A stretch of 38,906 nt of DNA from Betaproteobacteria bacterium SCGC AG-212-J23 (GCA_001644455.1 LSTF01000032.1:1-38906), one strand, 5' to 3'. Shown: positions 14,850 to 21,834, numbered from the stretch's first letter. Notes: generated by a model from the letters alone, not told the origin. A program made the numbers and translations.

Positions 14850-16241
14850 ATGGCCCCGGCAATTGCCCTGCGTCTGCGTCAGCACCTGACGCTCACACCG
14901 CAAGTCCAGCAGGCACTGAAACTCCTCCAGATGTCCGCGCTCGAGTTCGCGCAGGAGATGGAGGAAGCGCTTTCCAGCAACCCGTTCCTCGAGGAGAACC
15001 CGGACGCCCCCGCCGACGCGACCACGCAGCAAGCGAGCAGCGCCGCCGAAGAGATCGTCGTGCCGCAGGAGTCCTATTCGGAGTCCTATTCCTCCGGCTC
15101 GGGCGGCGAGCGCGACCAGGACGACTGGGGCGGCGTGTCGGACAGCGAGCCGACGCTGCAGCAGCACCTGCGCGAGCAACTCATGATCTCGGGGATGGGC
15201 GAGCGCGACCGCGCGCTCGCGCACATGATCATCGACAGCCTCGACGACGACGGCTATTTCAAGGCTTCGTTCGACGAGCTCGCGGCGCTGGTGCCGCCCG
15301 AGCTCGACGTGCAGGCGGAGGATTTCGGCGCCGCGCTGAAGCTGGTGCAGAGCCTCGACCCCGCCGGCGTCGGCGCTCGCACCCTCGAGGAATGCCTTTG
15401 CCTGCAGCTCGAGGCCCTGCCCGAGGACACGCCCTGCCGCGACGTCGCGCTGGCGATGTGCCGCGGGCATCTTTCCCTGCTGGCCAGTCGCGAATGGGCG
15501 CGCCTGCAGCACGCCGCCGGCTGCGACGAGGACACGCTGCACGAAGCTCGCGCGCTGATCCGCACGCTCGACCCGCGCCCCGGGCATCGCTTCGGCACCT
15601 CCGAAGCGCGCTACGTCGTGCCCGACATCATCGTCAAGAAGGTGCGCGACAAGTGGACCGCGGCGATCAATCCCGCCTCGCTGCCTCGCGTGCGCCTGAA
15701 TCGCAGCTACGCCGACGTCGCCTCGCAGCGGGGCAACGGCGCGAATCCCTCGCTGTCGCGCCACCTGCAGGAGGCGCGCTGGCTGCTGCGCTCGATCGAG
15801 CAGCGTTTCAACACCATCCAGCGCGTCGCCGACGCGATCGTCGCCCGGCAGCGCGGCTTCTTCGAGTACGGCGCGGTGGCGATGAAGCCGCTGACGCTGA
15901 AGCTGATCGCCGGCGAGCTCGGCCTGCACGAGTCGACCGTGTGTCGCGTCACCAACAGCAAATACATGGCGACGCCGCGCGGCCTGTTCGAGTTCAAGCA
16001 TTTCTTCTCGCGCCGCCTCGCCACCGAGAACGGCGGCGCCGCCTCGGCCACCGCGGTACGCGCCGTCATGAAGGAGCTGATCAACGCCGAGGATCCGAAA
16101 GCGCCGCTCTCCGACGCGGAGCTCGCGCGCCTGCTCGCGCAGCAGGGCCTGCGCGTGGCGCGACGCACGATTACCAAGTACCGCGCGCTGATGCGCATGC
16201 CCAGCGTCGACGTGAGACGCGCCGACGCGAGAAGCCACTGA
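14850..16241 (+). CDS. rpoN: RNA polymerase sigma-54 factor RpoN
   Basis: A 463-residue sigma-54. Region I (about 5-50) is the Gln/Leu-rich activator-interacting segment LRLRQHLTLTPQVQQALKLL. A Ser/acid-rich linker (about 52-95) follows. The core-binding domain then runs from SEPTLQQHLREQL, and the DNA-binding part has a helix-turn-helix (IAGELGLHESTVCRVTNSKY) and the RpoN box ARRTITKYRA (437-446; canonical ARRTVAKYRE). It lacks the usual rpoN neighbours (lptB, hpf, ptsN) and sits next to an NtrC-type activator and stress genes, so it is probably an additional copy. It is followed after 14 bp by a glycine-zipper protein gene. Confidence 0.96.
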   Translation: MAPAIALRLRQHLTLTPQVQQALKLLQMSALEFAQEMEEALSSNPFLEENPDAPADATTQQASSAAEEIVVPQESYSESYSSGSGGERDQDDWGGVSDSEPTLQQHLREQLMISGMGERDRALAHMIIDSLDDDGYFKASFDELAALVPPELDVQAEDFGAALKLVQSLDPAGVGARTLEECLCLQLEALPEDTPCRDVALAMCRGHLSLLASREWARLQHAAGCDEDTLHEARALIRTLDPRPGHRFGTSEARYVVPDIIVKKVRDKWTAAINPASLPRVRLNRSYADVASQRGNGANPSLSRHLQEARWLLRSIEQRFNTIQRVADAIVARQRGFFEYGAVAMKPLTLKLIAGELGLHESTVCRVTNSKYMATPRGLFEFKHFFSRRLATENGGAASATAVRAVMKELINAEDPKAPLSDAELARLLAQQGLRVARRTITKYRALMRMPSVDVRRADARSH

Positions 16242-16255
16242 CGAAGGAGAAGCCT

Positions 16256-16810
16256 GTGTCGAACATCGTTGCCGCAAGATTCGAACGCTCCCTGGATGCC
16301 GACGCCGCGCTCGCAGCGCTGCGCCGCGACGGATTCACCGAAGCCGAGATCGACGCCTTCACGCTGATGCCTCCGGGTCAGCACGCCCTCGGGCCGATGG
16401 GTGGCGGCGACGTGCACTCCGACGCGGGCACGCAGGGCGCCGGGACGACCGCCGCCATCGGCGGCGCGCTCGGGCTCGTGGTCGGCCTGGTCATCGGCTC
16501 CATCGCCTCGCTGCACCTCGGCGCGCCTGCCCTATGGGTGATCGGCGGCGTCGGCGCTCTGATCGGCGCCTTCGCCGGCGTGATGAGGAAGCTGCACGAT
16601 CCGCACCCCTCCGAGCACTCGCGCGAGCACCCGGTCGAGATGCCCGCGGGCCGCATGATCGCCGTCTGCGTCGACCGCGCCGGCAGCGAGCAGCTTGCGG
16701 TCAGTGCCCTGCGTCGCAATGGCGCGGGCGAAGTCGGCCGCGCCCAGGGGCAGTGGCGCGACGGCGGCTGGCGCGACTTCGATCCGCGCTCGCCGCTCGC
16801 GACGATCTGA
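16256..16810 (+). CDS. Glycine-zipper membrane protein cotranscribed with rpoN
   Basis: A 184-residue protein. The N-terminal part (1-40) reads like a small ferredoxin-like module with a repeated A-L-R-R-D/N-G motif (LAALRRDGFTEAEIDAF and later SALRRNGAGEVGR). The middle (about 60-110) has two glycine-rich hydrophobic segments, including TTAAIGGALGLVVGLVIGSI, typical of membrane-inserting glycine zippers. It may sense or stiffen the inner membrane under stress. I do not know a named family. GTG 16256 is chosen for its AAGGAG site 6 bp upstream and its position 14 bp after the rpoN stop. Confidence 0.82.
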   Translation: MSNIVAARFERSLDADAALAALRRDGFTEAEIDAFTLMPPGQHALGPMGGGDVHSDAGTQGAGTTAAIGGALGLVVGLVIGSIASLHLGAPALWVIGGVGALIGAFAGVMRKLHDPHPSEHSREHPVEMPAGRMIAVCVDRAGSEQLAVSALRRNGAGEVGRAQGQWRDGGWRDFDPRSPLATI

Positions 16811-16853
16811 CCCCCCGACGAGGGAGTCGTGAGCCGAAGGCGAACGGGGGGTC
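16809..16853. terminator. Possible stem-loop after the rpoN operon
   Basis: GACCCCCCG (16809-16817) and CGGGGGGTC (16845-16853) form a perfect 9-bp inverted repeat just after the glycine-zipper stop codon, which overlaps the first arm. No T-tract follows, so this could be a factor-independent terminator of weak type, an mRNA-stabilising hairpin or an island boundary. Confidence 0.4.
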
Positions 16854-16868
16854 CGCCGAAAATGGTGG

Positions 16869-16900
16869 GAATGTCCGCTATCGGCCATTAGCGGACATTC
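16869..16900. repeat. Short inverted repeat, copy 1
   Basis: Perfect 12-bp arms (16869-16880 and 16889-16900) contain the core TGTCCGCT-N10-AGCGGACA shared with copies 2 and 3. It lies 33 bp beyond the stop of the leftward methyltransferase gene. See the finding on cassette-like organisation. Confidence 0.75.
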
Positions 16901-16933
16901 GGGGCCGCATCCCACGCCTCCCAGATCCAGCGC

Positions 16934-17572
16934 TCAACCCACCGGCTTCTTGAAACGGAAGGCGAAGCGATCGGTCTCGCCCTTGATCGAGGGATCGAAC
17001 ACCTTGATCGAGTGCGGATCGTCCTTGTTCGCGAGCATGCTGCTTTCCGCCTCCAGCGCGAAGCCGGCCGCCTCCACCTCCTCGCGGACGGATGCAGGGT
17101 CGATCCGGTGCAGCGACTGGGCGTCGCCCGCGCCCGCCCCTGCGGCAGCGGCGTGGTCGACGATGACGTAGGACCCACCGGGTTTCAGCCGCTCGTAGAC
17201 GGCTCGATTGAAGTCGGCCGCCGTCGCGCCCTTCTTCTGAATCAGCGCTGTGTGGAGATCGTGGTAGAACAAGTGCAGCCACAGGACATCCGCTGGCCGA
17301 GTGACCTCCGGCAGCGCTACGAGGTCCGCCGAGACGGCTTCGACGTTTTCTCGGCCCGCCTCCTTCGCAAGCGCCCGCATGCTGCCGACAGGATCGTTCT
17401 TGAAGTGGGCGACTTCGGCCGGGACAAAGCTGTAGACCCGTCCTTCGGGTCCCACGATGTCGGAGAAGAGACGGGTCCAGTCGCCATCGCCTGGGTAAAC
17501 GTCGATGACGGTGGAACCCGTATCGACTCGTGCGAACCGGATCAACTCAGATAGCTTGGAGTGGTTGTACAT
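16934..17572 (-). CDS. Predicted class I methyltransferase (COG4798-like)
   Basis: A 212-residue protein. Motif I is VIDVYPGDGDWTRLF, where the usual G-x-G-x-G becomes Y-P-G-D-G-D, a hallmark of a small group of predicted methyltransferases with unknown substrate. LKPGGSYVIVDHAA forms the later conserved strand, and the C-terminus (DRFAFRFKKP) is also family-typical. Relatives often carry a signal peptide; this one does not. ATG 17572 has a good CGGAGGT ribosome site, whose 5' part overlaps one arm of an inverted repeat. The gene lies between repeat copies 1 and 2 in a lower-GC strip, suggesting acquisition as a unit. Confidence 0.82.
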   Translation of the reverse strand: MYNHSKLSELIRFARVDTGSTVIDVYPGDGDWTRLFSDIVGPEGRVYSFVPAEVAHFKNDPVGSMRALAKEAGRENVEAVSADLVALPEVTRPADVLWLHLFYHDLHTALIQKKGATAADFNRAVYERLKPGGSYVIVDHAAAAGAGAGDAQSLHRIDPASVREEVEAAGFALEAESSMLANKDDPHSIKVFDPSIKGETDRFAFRFKKPVG

Positions 17573-17580
17573 TTTGACCT

Positions 17581-17610
17581 CCGTTACGGTGCCAGTCAGC
17601 TTGGTAACGG
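17581..17610 (-). promoter_or_regulatory. Leader hairpin abutting the methyltransferase ribosome site
   Basis: On the minus strand CCGTTAC-N16-GTAACGG forms a perfect 7-bp stem ending within the CGGAGGT Shine-Dalgarno of the methyltransferase gene. It could hide the ribosome site in RNA or act as a DNA operator; the sequence does not decide. Confidence 0.4.
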
Positions 17611-17630
17611 TCCCGCTAACGTCGGCTGAC

Positions 17631-17656
17631 TGTCTGCTTTGGGTCGTTAGCAGTCA
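17631..17656. repeat. Short inverted repeat, copy 2
   Basis: TGTCTGCT (17631-17638), spacer TTGGGTCGTT, AGCAGTCA (17649-17656): 7 of 8 arm positions pair. It is flanked by direct repeats of GCTAACG (17615-17621 and 17659-17665), and the inverse, CGTTAGC, occurs at 17645-17651. The right-hand direct repeat overlaps the stop of the hypothetical gene that begins at 18100 on the minus strand. Confidence 0.7.
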
Positions 17657-17659
17657 TAG

Positions 17660-18100
17660 CTAACGCTCTCTCGGATCCCGGTGACGCGGCACCTTAGGCT
17701 CCCTTCCAGCAGGGTAAGTTAGGACTCCGTTCTTTGCCGCTTGGTAAGACGGGCATTTGTCAGCAGGCGCGTTCAACAATTGTTCGTCCGCATACTTGCA
17801 AACGGTCCCCGCCTCTAGCGGCGTTGCATAGCGCTCGTATTCCTTCAAACGGCCTTCATCAAATCGCATAAGGCGCTGTCTACGCCCGTCTTCACCCCAT
17901 TGGAGCTGGCAACCGGTGAAAGCTGGAGGTATTTGCTTGGGAAAGACAAAGAAGTACATCCCGTGGTTCGAGTTGACGCCGGCATCCTTCGGTGGCGCAT
18001 CCAGAGCGCAACTTGCATCGTCCGCCGCTGCAGCTGAGCCCATGCATGCCAATAGGACGAGCGCGGCCATGCAGGAGAAGCGTCTTTGATCGCGAATCAT
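17660..18100 (-). CDS. Hypothetical secreted protein
   Basis: A 146-residue protein with an N-terminal signal peptide (RRFSCMAALVLLACMGSAAA, cleavage probably before D-D). The LLAC sequence might instead serve as a lipobox. The mature part has several Cys residues (S-C-A-L, G-C-Q-L, T-V-C-K, K-C-P-S), consistent with disulfides in the periplasm, and ends in a basic stretch. I do not recognise a family. ATG 18100 is chosen because it gives a complete signal peptide, although no Shine-Dalgarno is visible; the frame is open to 18280. It lies between repeat copies 2 and 3, with base composition well below the window average in GC. Confidence 0.6.
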   Translation of the reverse strand: MIRDQRRFSCMAALVLLACMGSAAAADDASCALDAPPKDAGVNSNHGMYFFVFPKQIPPAFTGCQLQWGEDGRRQRLMRFDEGRLKEYERYATPLEAGTVCKYADEQLLNAPADKCPSYQAAKNGVLTYPAGREPKVPRHRDPRER

Positions 18101-18109
18101 GATTCGGCT

Positions 18110-18137
18110 ATGTCCGCTTTGGGTCGAGAGCGGACAT
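18110..18137. repeat. Short inverted repeat, copy 3
   Basis: ATGTCCGCT (18110-18118), spacer TTGGGTCGAG, AGCGGACAT (18129-18137): perfect 9-bp arms. The first eight spacer bases, TTGGGTCG, are identical to those of copy 2. It lies 10 bp upstream of the hypothetical gene starting at 18100. Confidence 0.75.
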
Positions 18138-18327
18138 TCCAGCACAGTGACCAACAGTAACGCCAGAGCGTCAGTTTTCGGCAGCCTGGACCTGCGGAAA
18201 GTGAGTCTGCAGATAGCGACTTTGGCGAAGGGTTCCGTCCGCCCTAACAGCCTTGCCAAAGTGGCGGAAGGAGGCCTCAAGCAAAAAAGACGGCCCGACG
18301 GGGTATATTCGCCCGAGGGGGGAGTGC
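18138..18327. other. Gap without a supported gene
   Basis: I see no convincing gene in these 190 bp. An open minus-strand frame crosses it but has no signal or family resemblance. Near the right end, GTATATTC (18302-18309) is a plausible -10 region for the lipoprotein gene starting at 18328. Confidence 0.5.
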
Positions 18328-18648
18328 ATGAGTCGTCCAGCGCTGCAGCTAGTCCTTGTCGTTCTGTCGCTCGTCATTGTTTCTGGCTGCACTTCCCGTC
18401 GGGAAAGCGCCTGGACAAAGGAAGGGACGACGCAAGAGCAGTTCATGCGCGATCGCTACGAATGCCTCCAGGAAGGCCGCCAACGGGAATCTCGAGGCTA
18501 TGTGAATCAGTACGGCGGCAGCAGTCGTAGCACGAGCATGGTTAGCCGCGGCATTTACACCAGTTGTATGGGCGCGCGCGGATACAACCTAGATCCAGAT
18601 GGCGAGCTGGTAGCGCCACCCGGAACCTCAGTGCGAATGTCTCGGTGA
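18328..18648 (+). CDS. Small outer-membrane-type lipoprotein, unknown function
   Basis: A 106-residue protein with a lipoprotein signal: hydrophobic LVLVVLSLVIV followed by lipobox V-S-G-C21. The mature part contains EQFMRDRYECLQEG and YTSCMGARGY, giving two further Cys residues. A layout of T-x-E-Q-F-x-x-D-x-x-x-C and C-M-x-x-x-G-Y is common in short proteobacterial lipoproteins of unknown function. ATG 18328 follows a GGGGGGAG ribosome site. The stop overlaps the GTG of a further very short lipoprotein frame as GTGA. Confidence 0.8.
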   Translation: MSRPALQLVLVVLSLVIVSGCTSRRESAWTKEGTTQEQFMRDRYECLQEGRQRESRGYVNQYGGSSRSTSMVSRGIYTSCMGARGYNLDPDGELVAPPGTSVRMSR

Positions 18649-18743
18649 CACAAGAAGGGACGCCCGTAAAAGTAATCTTTCTAGGCACCCTGCTGGTAGT
18701 GGCTGCCGGATGCGCCACGTTGCGACCTCAGCTGAACCACTGA
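18645..18743 (+). CDS. Very short lipoprotein precursor (32 residues)
   Basis: GTG 18645 overlaps the preceding stop as GTGA. The product has a hydrophobic stretch (VIFLGTLLVVAAGC) with a good lipobox A-A-G-C and only ten residues after the modified Cys (CATLRPQLNH). This shape resembles entericidin or colicin-lysis lipopeptides, though I see no sequence match to them. It could equally be a relic of a longer lipoprotein. Confidence is limited by its length. Confidence 0.45.
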   Translation: MTQEGTPVKVIFLGTLLVVAAGCATLRPQLNH

Positions 18744-18750
18744 CTTGCAC

Positions 18751-19293
18751 ATGTCGAATCAGCATCGCGTAACGCCTGTATCGCTTCCTCCAGAGTCGAG
18801 AATTGCCAAAGCCTACGCATCGACGAATCTCGCCGATGCCTACTCGATCGAGCTTCCGCCCGGAGCGTCAGCCAATCCCGAACTGTTGGCGAGGTTCATC
18901 TTCTCCCACCAGGCACCGTGGATCAGCAGCCTCATAGCGGTCCGAGATGCGATCGTCGGCAGGTTCGGCCTCAAAACTGCCAAGCAACTCACTTCACTTG
19001 GTCCGGACAGCAAGACAGGTCGTCTCGGCATCTTCAAGATCTACGACGCCAGTCCGACCGAAATTGTCCTTGGCGAAGACGACAAGCACTTGGACTTCAG
19101 GCTCTCTGTCCTCTGTTCCAATCAGCCGTCGCCAGAAGGTAAACGTCGACTGACATTATCGACCGTGGTCCATTGCCACAACCGCCTGGGTCGTCTCTAT
19201 ATTCTTTTCATCGCCCCGTTCCACCGCTTGGTCGTTCAATCCAGTCTTCGTAGTGCCGCGCGAATCGGCTGGCCGTTGGCCACGGAGGGGTGA
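18751..19293 (+). CDS. DUF2867-like protein
   Basis: A 180-residue protein with motifs I associate with DUF2867: DAYSIELPPG near residue 30, PWISSLIAVRDAIVGRFGLKTA, then EIVLGEDDKHLDFRLSV and a late HNRLGRLYILFIAPFHRLVV. The D-D-K-H-L-D-F-R stretch is the most characteristic. Its function is unknown; relatives are soluble and sometimes fused to SDR-type epimerases. ATG 18751 is chosen; a TTG two codons earlier is an alternative. It lies in the lower-GC strip, 7 bp after the very short lipoprotein frame. Confidence 0.75.
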   Translation: MSNQHRVTPVSLPPESRIAKAYASTNLADAYSIELPPGASANPELLARFIFSHQAPWISSLIAVRDAIVGRFGLKTAKQLTSLGPDSKTGRLGIFKIYDASPTEIVLGEDDKHLDFRLSVLCSNQPSPEGKRRLTLSTVVHCHNRLGRLYILFIAPFHRLVVQSSLRSAARIGWPLATEG

Positions 19294-19323
19294 GCTAAAC
19301 CCCCATGGCTAAGGATCGTCGAT

Positions 19324-19617
19324 ATGGCTAAAGCGTACTGGGTGATCTGCCATCGCTCGACTAAGAGCCCGGAGAAGTTCGCGGCATTTACCAAGCTCGC
19401 GTATCCGGCGATTCACGCCGCCGGCGGGCGGTTTCTGGTTCGCACCTCGACCGTGGCCAAGACTTTTGAAGGCGGGATCAACGACCGGACGGTGGTGATC
19501 GAGTTCGAAAATCTGGCCAAAGCGATGGCGGCCTATGACACGCCGGACTACAAGCAAGCGCTGCTCGCACTGGCCGACGGCGCAGAGCGGGATCTGCGCA
19601 TCGTTGAGGGCGTCTAG
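19324..19617 (+). CDS. DUF1330-family small protein
   Basis: A 97-residue protein of the dimeric alpha-beta barrel type: KAYWVICHRSTKSPEKFAAF, GGRFLVRTS, RTVVIEFENLAKAMAAYDTPDYKQ. These match DUF1330, a ferredoxin-like fold of unknown reaction. Just upstream, ATG 19305 opens a nine-codon frame (M-A-K-D-R-R-Y-G-stop) that ends inside the start of this gene. The two start regions share ATGGCTAA. This could be a chance duplication or a tiny leader frame affecting translation. Confidence 0.85.
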   Translation: MAKAYWVICHRSTKSPEKFAAFTKLAYPAIHAAGGRFLVRTSTVAKTFEGGINDRTVVIEFENLAKAMAAYDTPDYKQALLALADGAERDLRIVEGV

Positions 19618-19633
19618 CCGGAAGCCCCCGCTC

Positions 19634-19678
19634 GCCTGCCGCTGGCGCGGCAGGCTCACGGCCCCCTTGTCAGGGGGC
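19634..19678. terminator. Two tandem hairpins between convergent genes
   Basis: GCCTGCCGC-TGGC-GCGGCAGGC (19634-19655) and GCCCCCT-TGTC-AGGGGGC (19661-19678) are two perfect stem-loops between the DUF1330 gene and the end of sodB. Neither has a T-tract on either strand, so they are better seen as transcript-end protection or weak bidirectional terminators. Confidence 0.55.
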
Positions 19679-19683
19679 AAAAG

Positions 19684-20295
19684 CTAACCGAGGTTTTTTT
19701 CGGCGAATTCCCAGTTGAGGAGCTTCTCGATCACCGCCTGCGTGTAGCGCTCGCGCTGGTTGCGATAATCGATGTAGTAGGCGTGCTCCCAGACGTCGAG
19801 CGCCAGCAGGCAGGGAATGCCCTGCTTCATCGGCGTCTCGGCGTTGGCGGTCGCCATCACCTCCAGCTTGCCGTCCTTTTCCACCAGCCAGGCCCAGCCG
19901 CTGCCGAACTGGCCGTTGGCCACCGCGGCGAACTTGTCGACGAATTTCTCGTAGCTGCCGAAATCCCGCTCCAGGTGGTGGCGCATCGCCGCGGAGGGCT
20001 TGCCGCCCTTCGGCGAGAGGGAATGCCAGTAGAAGTCGTGATTCCAGGCCTGCGCGGCGTTGTTGAACAGCTTGCCCGAGGCGCTGCGTACCAGCTCTTC
20101 TAGCGAGCGCGCGTCGGCGTGCTCCTTTTCGATCAGCTGGTTGGCAGTCTCGATGTACTTGCGATGGTGCTTGCCGTGGTGGAATTGCAGCGTTTCCGCC
20201 GAAATGATCGGCGCGAGCGCGTCCTCCGCGTACGGCAGGCGGGGAAGCTCGAGATGCAGGTGCGGCGACTTCTTCAGTGCGGTTGCGTGTGCCAT
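19684..20295 (-). CDS. sodB: Superoxide dismutase, iron type
   Basis: A 203-residue Fe/Mn superoxide dismutase converting superoxide to hydrogen peroxide and oxygen. Metal ligands are H39 (in QFHHGKHHRKY), H86 (AQAWNHDFYW), D166 and H170 (DVWEHAYYIDY). Q82 in AAQAWNH with FGSGWAWL later points to the iron form. No signal peptide is present, so it is cytoplasmic. The ribosome site TAGGAGG overlaps the stop of the PLD gene, so sodB is the last gene of the leftward stress operon and is probably translationally coupled to it. Sod placed behind PAS, CsbD and BON genes is unusual. Confidence 0.96.
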   Translation of the reverse strand: MAHATALKKSPHLHLELPRLPYAEDALAPIISAETLQFHHGKHHRKYIETANQLIEKEHADARSLEELVRSASGKLFNNAAQAWNHDFYWHSLSPKGGKPSAAMRHHLERDFGSYEKFVDKFAAVANGQFGSGWAWLVEKDGKLEVMATANAETPMKQGIPCLLALDVWEHAYYIDYRNQRERYTQAVIEKLLNWEFAEKNLG

Positions 20296-20305
20296 GTCAT
20301 ACCTC

Positions 20306-21505
20306 CTAGAGCATGTACTGCCATTGCCGTGCCACCCACTCCTTCACCTTGCTGCCCGCGCCGCGGTCGCGCCAGGTCTTGGGATCGATGGCGGTGGCTG
20401 CCTCGAGATCGAGGCGGAAACGCTTCTCCATGTCCTGCGCGAAGCGTGCGTCGTCGACCACGAGGTCGGCCTCGTAGTTATGGACAAGGCTTCGCCAGTC
20501 GAGGTTCGTCGAGCCCACGCTCGACCAGCGCGAATCGATGACCGCGGTCTTGGCGTGCATCAGCGCGTCGTGCCACTCGTAGATGTGCACGCCCGCGGCG
20601 AGCAGTTCCCGGTAGCGCGAGCGGCCGGCGTAGACCGGCGCCCAGAAATCGCTGAACCCCGGCAGGACGAGCCGCACGTCGACGCCGCGTCGCGCCGCAT
20701 CCGTCAGCGTCCTCATCGTCGCCGGATCGGGAACGAAGTAGCCGAAATTGAGCCAGACCCGCTGCTTCGCCTTGCCGATCGCGGACAGCAGCTCTCCATA
20801 CATCTCGCTCTCGCCCTGCTGCGGGTCGGCCTTGACCAGCCGCGCGCGGCTGCCCCCGCGCGGACCGAGGCGCGGAAAGTAGCGGGCCTCGGCGGCCGCG
20901 CCGCAGTCCTGCAGCAGCCACGAGTCGAGGAAAGTGCGCTGGAACTGGGCGACCACGGGCCCTTCGACGCGAACCTGCGTGTCGCGCCAGCCTTCCTTCG
21001 CCTTCTTATCCTCGCTGTCCGTGCGGCGACGCTCGGTCCGCGAGTTGCGGGTGTACGCCTCGCTCACGTTGATGCCGCCGGTAAACGCGACGCGGCCATC
21101 GACCACCAGGATCTTGCGATGGTCGCGGTTGTTCATCTTCGACATCTTGCGCACCGGGTTGAAGGCGCAGGTCTGGATGCCGGCCTTCTCCAGGCGCTCG
21201 AAGTATTCCCGCGGCGTGCCGAGCGAGCCGACGGCGTCGTAGAGGACGCTCACCTTCACGCCCTCGGCCGCCTTCTTCTCCAGCAGCCGCGCGAACTCGT
21301 CGGCGACTCCGCCCTCCTCGAGGATGTAGGTCTCCAGGTTGACGTGATCGCGCGCGGCTGCGATCGCCGCCTTCATAGCCTTGTGGGTTGCCGGGCCGTC
21401 GACCAGCAGTTCGACCCGGTTACCCGGAACGAGCGGGCTGCCCGGCGGGCCCGCGCGCGGCTCGTCGGCCGCCGGCACGGTGCCGCAGCCAGCGAGCGCT
21501 GCCAA
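20306..21505 (-). CDS. Phospholipase D-family (cardiolipin synthase-like) lipoprotein
   Basis: A PLD-superfamily protein with both catalytic motifs: HRKILVVDGRVAFTGG and HAKTAVIDSRWSSVGSTNLD, the H-x-K-x4-D pair of cardiolipin synthases. The E-T-Y-I-L-E-E-G-G region between start and first motif is also typical. It probably joins or transfers phosphatidyl groups at the membrane. The coordinates use TTG 21505, but that would leave only six residues before the lipobox Cys. The in-frame upstream codons encode R-Q-V-L-V-S-L-A-L-A-A-L-A-G-C, a complete lipoprotein signal, yet no ATG, GTG or TTG precedes it. The true start is therefore uncertain and may be non-standard or coupled to the BON stop. 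Confidence 0.85.
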   Translation of the reverse strand: MAALAGCGTVPAADEPRAGPPGSPLVPGNRVELLVDGPATHKAMKAAIAAARDHVNLETYILEEGGVADEFARLLEKKAAEGVKVSVLYDAVGSLGTPREYFERLEKAGIQTCAFNPVRKMSKMNNRDHRKILVVDGRVAFTGGINVSEAYTRNSRTERRRTDSEDKKAKEGWRDTQVRVEGPVVAQFQRTFLDSWLLQDCGAAAEARYFPRLGPRGGSRARLVKADPQQGESEMYGELLSAIGKAKQRVWLNFGYFVPDPATMRTLTDAARRGVDVRLVLPGFSDFWAPVYAGRSRYRELLAAGVHIYEWHDALMHAKTAVIDSRWSSVGSTNLDWRSLVHNYEADLVVDDARFAQDMEKRFRLDLEAATAIDPKTWRDRGAGSKVKEWVARQWQYML

Positions 21506-21513
21506 CGCGAGAC

Positions 21514-21834
21514 TTACGAGGACTTGACGCGGATTTCGTTGCGGACGGAGCGTACGCCCTGCACTTTCTTCGCCGCCTGAGCCGCCTGGCTGGCCTGCGA
21601 CTCGGAGTCGGCGAAGCCCGAGAGCTCGACTACGCCGCCGTAGCTCTCGACGTTGAGCGAGCCCGCGGCGCGAGCGCCGACGTCGGTGGCGATCGCCGCC
21701 TTCACGCGCGCGCTCAGCGCCGCGTCGGAGCCCGACTCGGGCGGATGGCTGCCCCGCGGCTGGTCCGCGCAAGCGGCCAGCAGCGCGAAGCAGACCGCGA
21801 GGAAAACCTTCCTCGCTACTGACTCTTTTCCCAC
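21514..21834 (-). CDS. BON-domain lipoprotein
   Basis: A 106-residue protein: lipoprotein signal VFLAVCFALLAAC with lipobox L-A-A-C, then a BON domain (about 45-105) with LSARVKAAIATD, the central GGVVELSGFADSE strand and RSVRNEIRV. BON domains occur in OsmY-like periplasmic proteins that bind membranes during osmotic and envelope stress. GTG 21834 is chosen; it overlaps the end of the CsbD gene by 19 bp. One of three BON proteins in the window. Confidence 0.85.
   Translation of the reverse strand: MGKESVARKVFLAVCFALLAACADQPRGSHPPESGSDAALSARVKAAIATDVGARAAGSLNVESYGGVVELSGFADSESQASQAAQAAKKVQGVRSVRNEIRVKSS

Noticed and set aside
14663-16255. Long plus-strand frame leading into the glycine-zipper gene
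   Set aside because: It overlaps rpoN in another frame and is Arg/Ala-rich without motifs; only the part from 16256 has a ribosome site and a structured product.
17615-17665. Reading repeat copy 2 and its GCTAACG flanks as a true integron attC site
   Set aside because: The cores give GTTAGCG or GTTAGCA, not GTTRRRY, and no integrase is present; kept only as a cassette-like hypothesis.
18171-18446. Minus-strand frame of 91 codons opposite the lipoprotein gene
   Set aside because: No ribosome site, signal or family resemblance; the plus strand has a full lipoprotein signal.
20060-21580. A 506-codon plus-strand frame
   Set aside because: It is antisense to sodB and the PLD gene, both with intact catalytic residues.
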